Below are positions 62,188 through 64,000 of a stretch of 64,000 nt of DNA, piece after piece (within the stretch, counting starts at the first letter, position 1; every line of letters begins with the position of its first letter). Both the position numbers and the translations under genes were made by a program. The DNA is taken from positions 186,001 to 250,000 of the forward strand of contig CALVCS010000011.1 in NCBI GenBank assembly GCA_944326035.1, in the 5' to 3' direction. Under the pieces are notes generated by a model. That model worked only from the letters and a program-made list of their open reading frames with translations. It did not search any database and was not told where the DNA came from. Origin of the DNA: an uncultured Alistipes sp. Lineage in GTDB: Bacteria > Bacteroidota > Bacteroidia > Bacteroidales > Rikenellaceae.

Positions 62188-62418
62188 ATGTCAAAAATAA
62201 AGGGAAAGGTATTGATCGACCGTGAACGTTGCAAGGGTTGCGACCTATGTGTGGCGGCGTGTCCGGTTCATATCTTGGCCCTGGCCGACCAGGTGAACGC
62301 CAGAGGCTATCATTTCAGTACGGTACAACAACCCGACTCCTGTATCGGATGTGCCAGTTGTGCCTTGGTATGTCCGGATAGTTGCATCACGGTATACCGT
62401 CAGAAAGTAGAAGCATAA
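62188..62418 (+). CDS. 4Fe-4S ferredoxin subunit of 2-oxoacid:ferredoxin oxidoreductase
   Basis: A 76-residue two-cluster ferredoxin. Cluster motifs are CKGCDLCVAACP (about 16-27) and CIGCASCALVCP (about 52-63). In its operon it acts as the delta/ferredoxin subunit that passes electrons from the TPP enzyme to free ferredoxin. It is followed by the alpha subunit gene after 24 bases. Confidence 0.93.
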   Translation: MSKIKGKVLIDRERCKGCDLCVAACPVHILALADQVNARGYHFSTVQQPDSCIGCASCALVCPDSCITVYRQKVEA

Positions 62419-62442
62419 TAGAAAAGTATAACATCCAAACGA

Positions 62443-63531
62443 ATGAAGGAAGAGGTAAAATTGATGAAGGGGAACGAAGTGGTGGCTGAAGCGGCCATAC
62501 GTTGCGGTTGTGACGCCTATTTCGGTTACCCCATCACTCCCCAATCTGAAGTTCTGGAGACGCTCATGCAATTGCGTCCCTGGGAAACCACCGGAATGGT
62601 GGTTTTACAGGCCGAAAGCGAAGTCGCCGCGATTAATATGGTGTATGGCGGGGCCGCTTGCGGCAAAAAAGTGATGACCTCCTCGTCGAGTCCGGGGATC
62701 AGCCTGATGTGCGAAGGATTGAGCTATCTGGCGGGTGCCGAACTGCCTTGCGTGGTGGTCAACGTATCGCGCGGGGGTCCCGGTCTGGGGACCATTCAAC
62801 CGTCGCAGGCTGATTATTTCCAGGCCGTTAAGGGAGGAGGTCACGGTGACTATCATCTGATCGTCTTGGCCCCTAACTCGGTGCAGGAAATGTATGATTT
62901 CGTTTCGTTGGGATTCGAGCTGGCGTTCCGTTACCTGAACCCGGTGATGATTCTCTCCGATGGTGTGATCGGCCAGATGATGGAAAAAGTGGTCTTGTCG
63001 GAAGCCGTTCCTCGTTGGACGGACGAACAGATTGTCGCCCAAAGCGGTTCGTGGGCGGTATACGGCAAACCCGAAACCCGGACCCGGAATATCGTCACCT
63101 CGCTGGAACTCGAAGCCGATCGGCAGGAAAAGGTCAATCTGAAATTGATCGAAAAATACCGTCGCGTGGCGGCCAACGAAGTGCGTTATGAAACGTTCCA
63201 GTGTGAAGATGCCGACTATGTGTTGGTAGCGTACGGATCTTCGGCCCGTATCTGCTCGAAGGTGGTGGAAATGGCTCGTGAAGAGGGGCATAAAGTCGGA
63301 TTGTTGCGTCCGATCACGCTGTATCCTTTCCCGTCGGGAGCGATTCGTGAGCTGGCCGATCGTGTGAAAGGGTTCCTGTCGGTAGAAATGAACGCCGGAC
63401 AGATGGTCGAAGATGTCCGTCTGGCCACAGAACATCGCGCTCCGGTAGCCCATTACGGTCGTATGGGCGGGGTGGTACACTCGCCGAGCGAAGTGTATGA
63501 AGCATTGAAACGGGAATTTATCAATCAGTGA
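62443..63531 (+). CDS. 2-oxoacid:ferredoxin oxidoreductase alpha subunit (VorB/KorA type)
   Basis: Alpha subunit (362 residues) of a 2-oxoglutarate or branched-chain 2-oxoacid:ferredoxin oxidoreductase (annotated VorB in Bacteroidetes). Family features are [16 protein letters not shown] (about residues 26-41) and the [16 protein letters not shown] segment. Partner subunits are the ferredoxin upstream and the beta subunit directly downstream. The operon likely supplies reduced ferredoxin and CoA-esters in anaerobic metabolism. Substrate specificity is not decidable here. Confidence 0.92.
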   Translation: MKEEVKLMKGNEVVAEAAIRCGCDAYFGYPITPQSEVLETLMQLRPWETTGMVVLQAESEVAAINMVYGGAACGKKVMTSSSSPGISLMCEGLSYLAGAELPCVVVNVSRGGPGLGTIQPSQADYFQAVKGGGHGDYHLIVLAPNSVQEMYDFVSLGFELAFRYLNPVMILSDGVIGQMMEKVVLSEAVPRWTDEQIVAQSGSWAVYGKPETRTRNIVTSLELEADRQEKVNLKLIEKYRRVAANEVRYETFQCEDADYVLVAYGSSARICSKVVEMAREEGHKVGLLRPITLYPFPSGAIRELADRVKGFLSVEMNAGQMVEDVRLATEHRAPVAHYGRMGGVVHSPSEVYEALKREFINQ

Positions 63532-63536
63532 AAATC

Positions 63537-64000
63537 ATGGCAGCAGAAGTGGAAATGAAACCCGAAAATCTGGTTTACGCCAAACCGCGTCTGATTACCG
63601 ATAAGACAATGCACTATTGTCCGGGATGCAGCCACGGGGTGGTGCATAAACTGATCGCCGAGGTGATTGACGAAATGGGCCTCGAACACGATACGATCGG
63701 TATTTCGCCGGTGGGATGTGCGGTGCTGGCTTACGACTATATCGATGTGGACTGGGTGGAATCCGCCCATGGTCGGGCAACGGCCTTAGCGACCGCAATC
63801 AAGCGTTTGCGTCCCGATAAGATGGTGTTTACCTACCAAGGTGACGGCGACCTGGCCGCCATCGGGACCGGCGAAACCATCCATGCCGGGAACCGAGGTG
63901 AAAATATCACGGTGATCTTTATCAATAACGCGATTTATGGGATGACGGGCGGTCAGATGGCTCCTACGACCTTGTTGGGGATGAAGACGGCTACGACCCC
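63537..64000 (+). CDS. 2-oxoacid:ferredoxin oxidoreductase beta subunit, partial
   Basis: The start (ATG at 63537, [18 protein letters not shown]) and 154 codons are present; the gene continues past the window. The iron-sulfur and TPP motifs are visible: [15 protein letters not shown], and [20 protein letters not shown] with the downstream [12 protein letters not shown], typical of TPP-binding beta subunits of KorB/VorA type. It begins five bases after the alpha subunit stop. Confidence 0.93.
   Translation, partial: MAAEVEMKPENLVYAKPRLITDKTMHYCPGCSHGVVHKLIAEVIDEMGLEHDTIGISPVGCAVLAYDYIDVDWVESAHGRATALATAIKRLRPDKMVFTYQGDGDLAAIGTGETIHAGNRGENITVIFINNAIYGMTGGQMAPTTLLGMKTATT

Noticed and set aside
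1..64000. CRISPR arrays, insertion sequences, tRNA and rRNA genes
   Set aside because: No regularly spaced repeats, transposase-like frames or cloverleaf-like sequences were seen on either strand.

Overview
The window is about 64 kb of a Bacteroidales chromosome. Three things point to this order: the protein families (a complete Na+-NQR operon, a lipoprotein PL8 chondroitin lyase, Bacteroidetes-type hypothetical proteins, a ferredoxin/VorB/KorB-type oxidoreductase); at least a dozen promoter-like TAnnTTTG boxes, the Bacteroidetes -7 element, in front of genes; and few strong Shine-Dalgarno sequences. A Rikenellaceae/Alistipes-like member is a tentative guess from gene content only. Almost everything is core metabolism and maintenance. 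I see no rRNA, tRNA, CRISPR array, insertion sequence, prophage or SusC/SusD locus.

Layout. 1-2112: a glutamine synthetase III-like start cut by the left edge (minus), then two tandem membrane-anchored M23 peptidases (minus). 2207-6391: alaS and gpmI, closed by a strong terminator. 6641-8169: tcdA and a TatD-family hydrolase (minus), divergent from a secreted C1 (aminopeptidase C/bleomycin hydrolase-like) peptidase at 8267. 9680-15805: nqrABCDEF, in which NqrC carries an N-terminal four-cysteine rubredoxin-like domain. Then nnr and a 94-residue conserved small protein. 17819-21639 (minus): a metal-type ABC substrate-binding lipoprotein, its ATPase and a chondroitin lyase, with no permease gene. 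21640-24414 is the only accessory-looking part: an orphan lipoprotein, a strongly structured intergenic stretch, a HTH regulator and an AT-rich gap. 24415-33562: HIT protein and phosphoglucomutase (minus), then dnaA, bcp, recA, a RelA/SpoT enzyme, a Pro/Ser-rich membrane-anchored protein and a GNAT acetyltransferase (plus).

33746-42746 (minus): dapB-lepB-yigZ-like-pyrB-pyrI, then uvrA, an M16 peptidase and an O-methyltransferase. 42955-44922: truA and galK. 45212-46900: secreted C69 dipeptidase (minus). 46984-48649: yggS and a dihydroorotate-dehydrogenase-like flavoprotein. A YczE-like membrane protein is divergent from an AraC regulator (48783-50461). Next come a third M23 peptidase with LysM, a DUF3109 protein, a secreted GH36 alpha-galactosidase, and the minus-strand genes ddl, TPR, nadD, gmk, yicC. 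58511-61933 is a serine module, serC-serA-DUF1015. The window ends in a 2-oxoacid:ferredoxin oxidoreductase operon cut by the right edge.

Together the genes describe an anaerobic or microaerobic glycan-using gut-type bacterium with sodium-motive respiration and ferredoxin-based 2-oxoacid oxidation. The most unusual items are the rubredoxin-NqrC fusion, the structured region at 22922-23102, the permease-less ABC pair next to the chondroitin lyase, and a hairpin-bearing leader before dapB.
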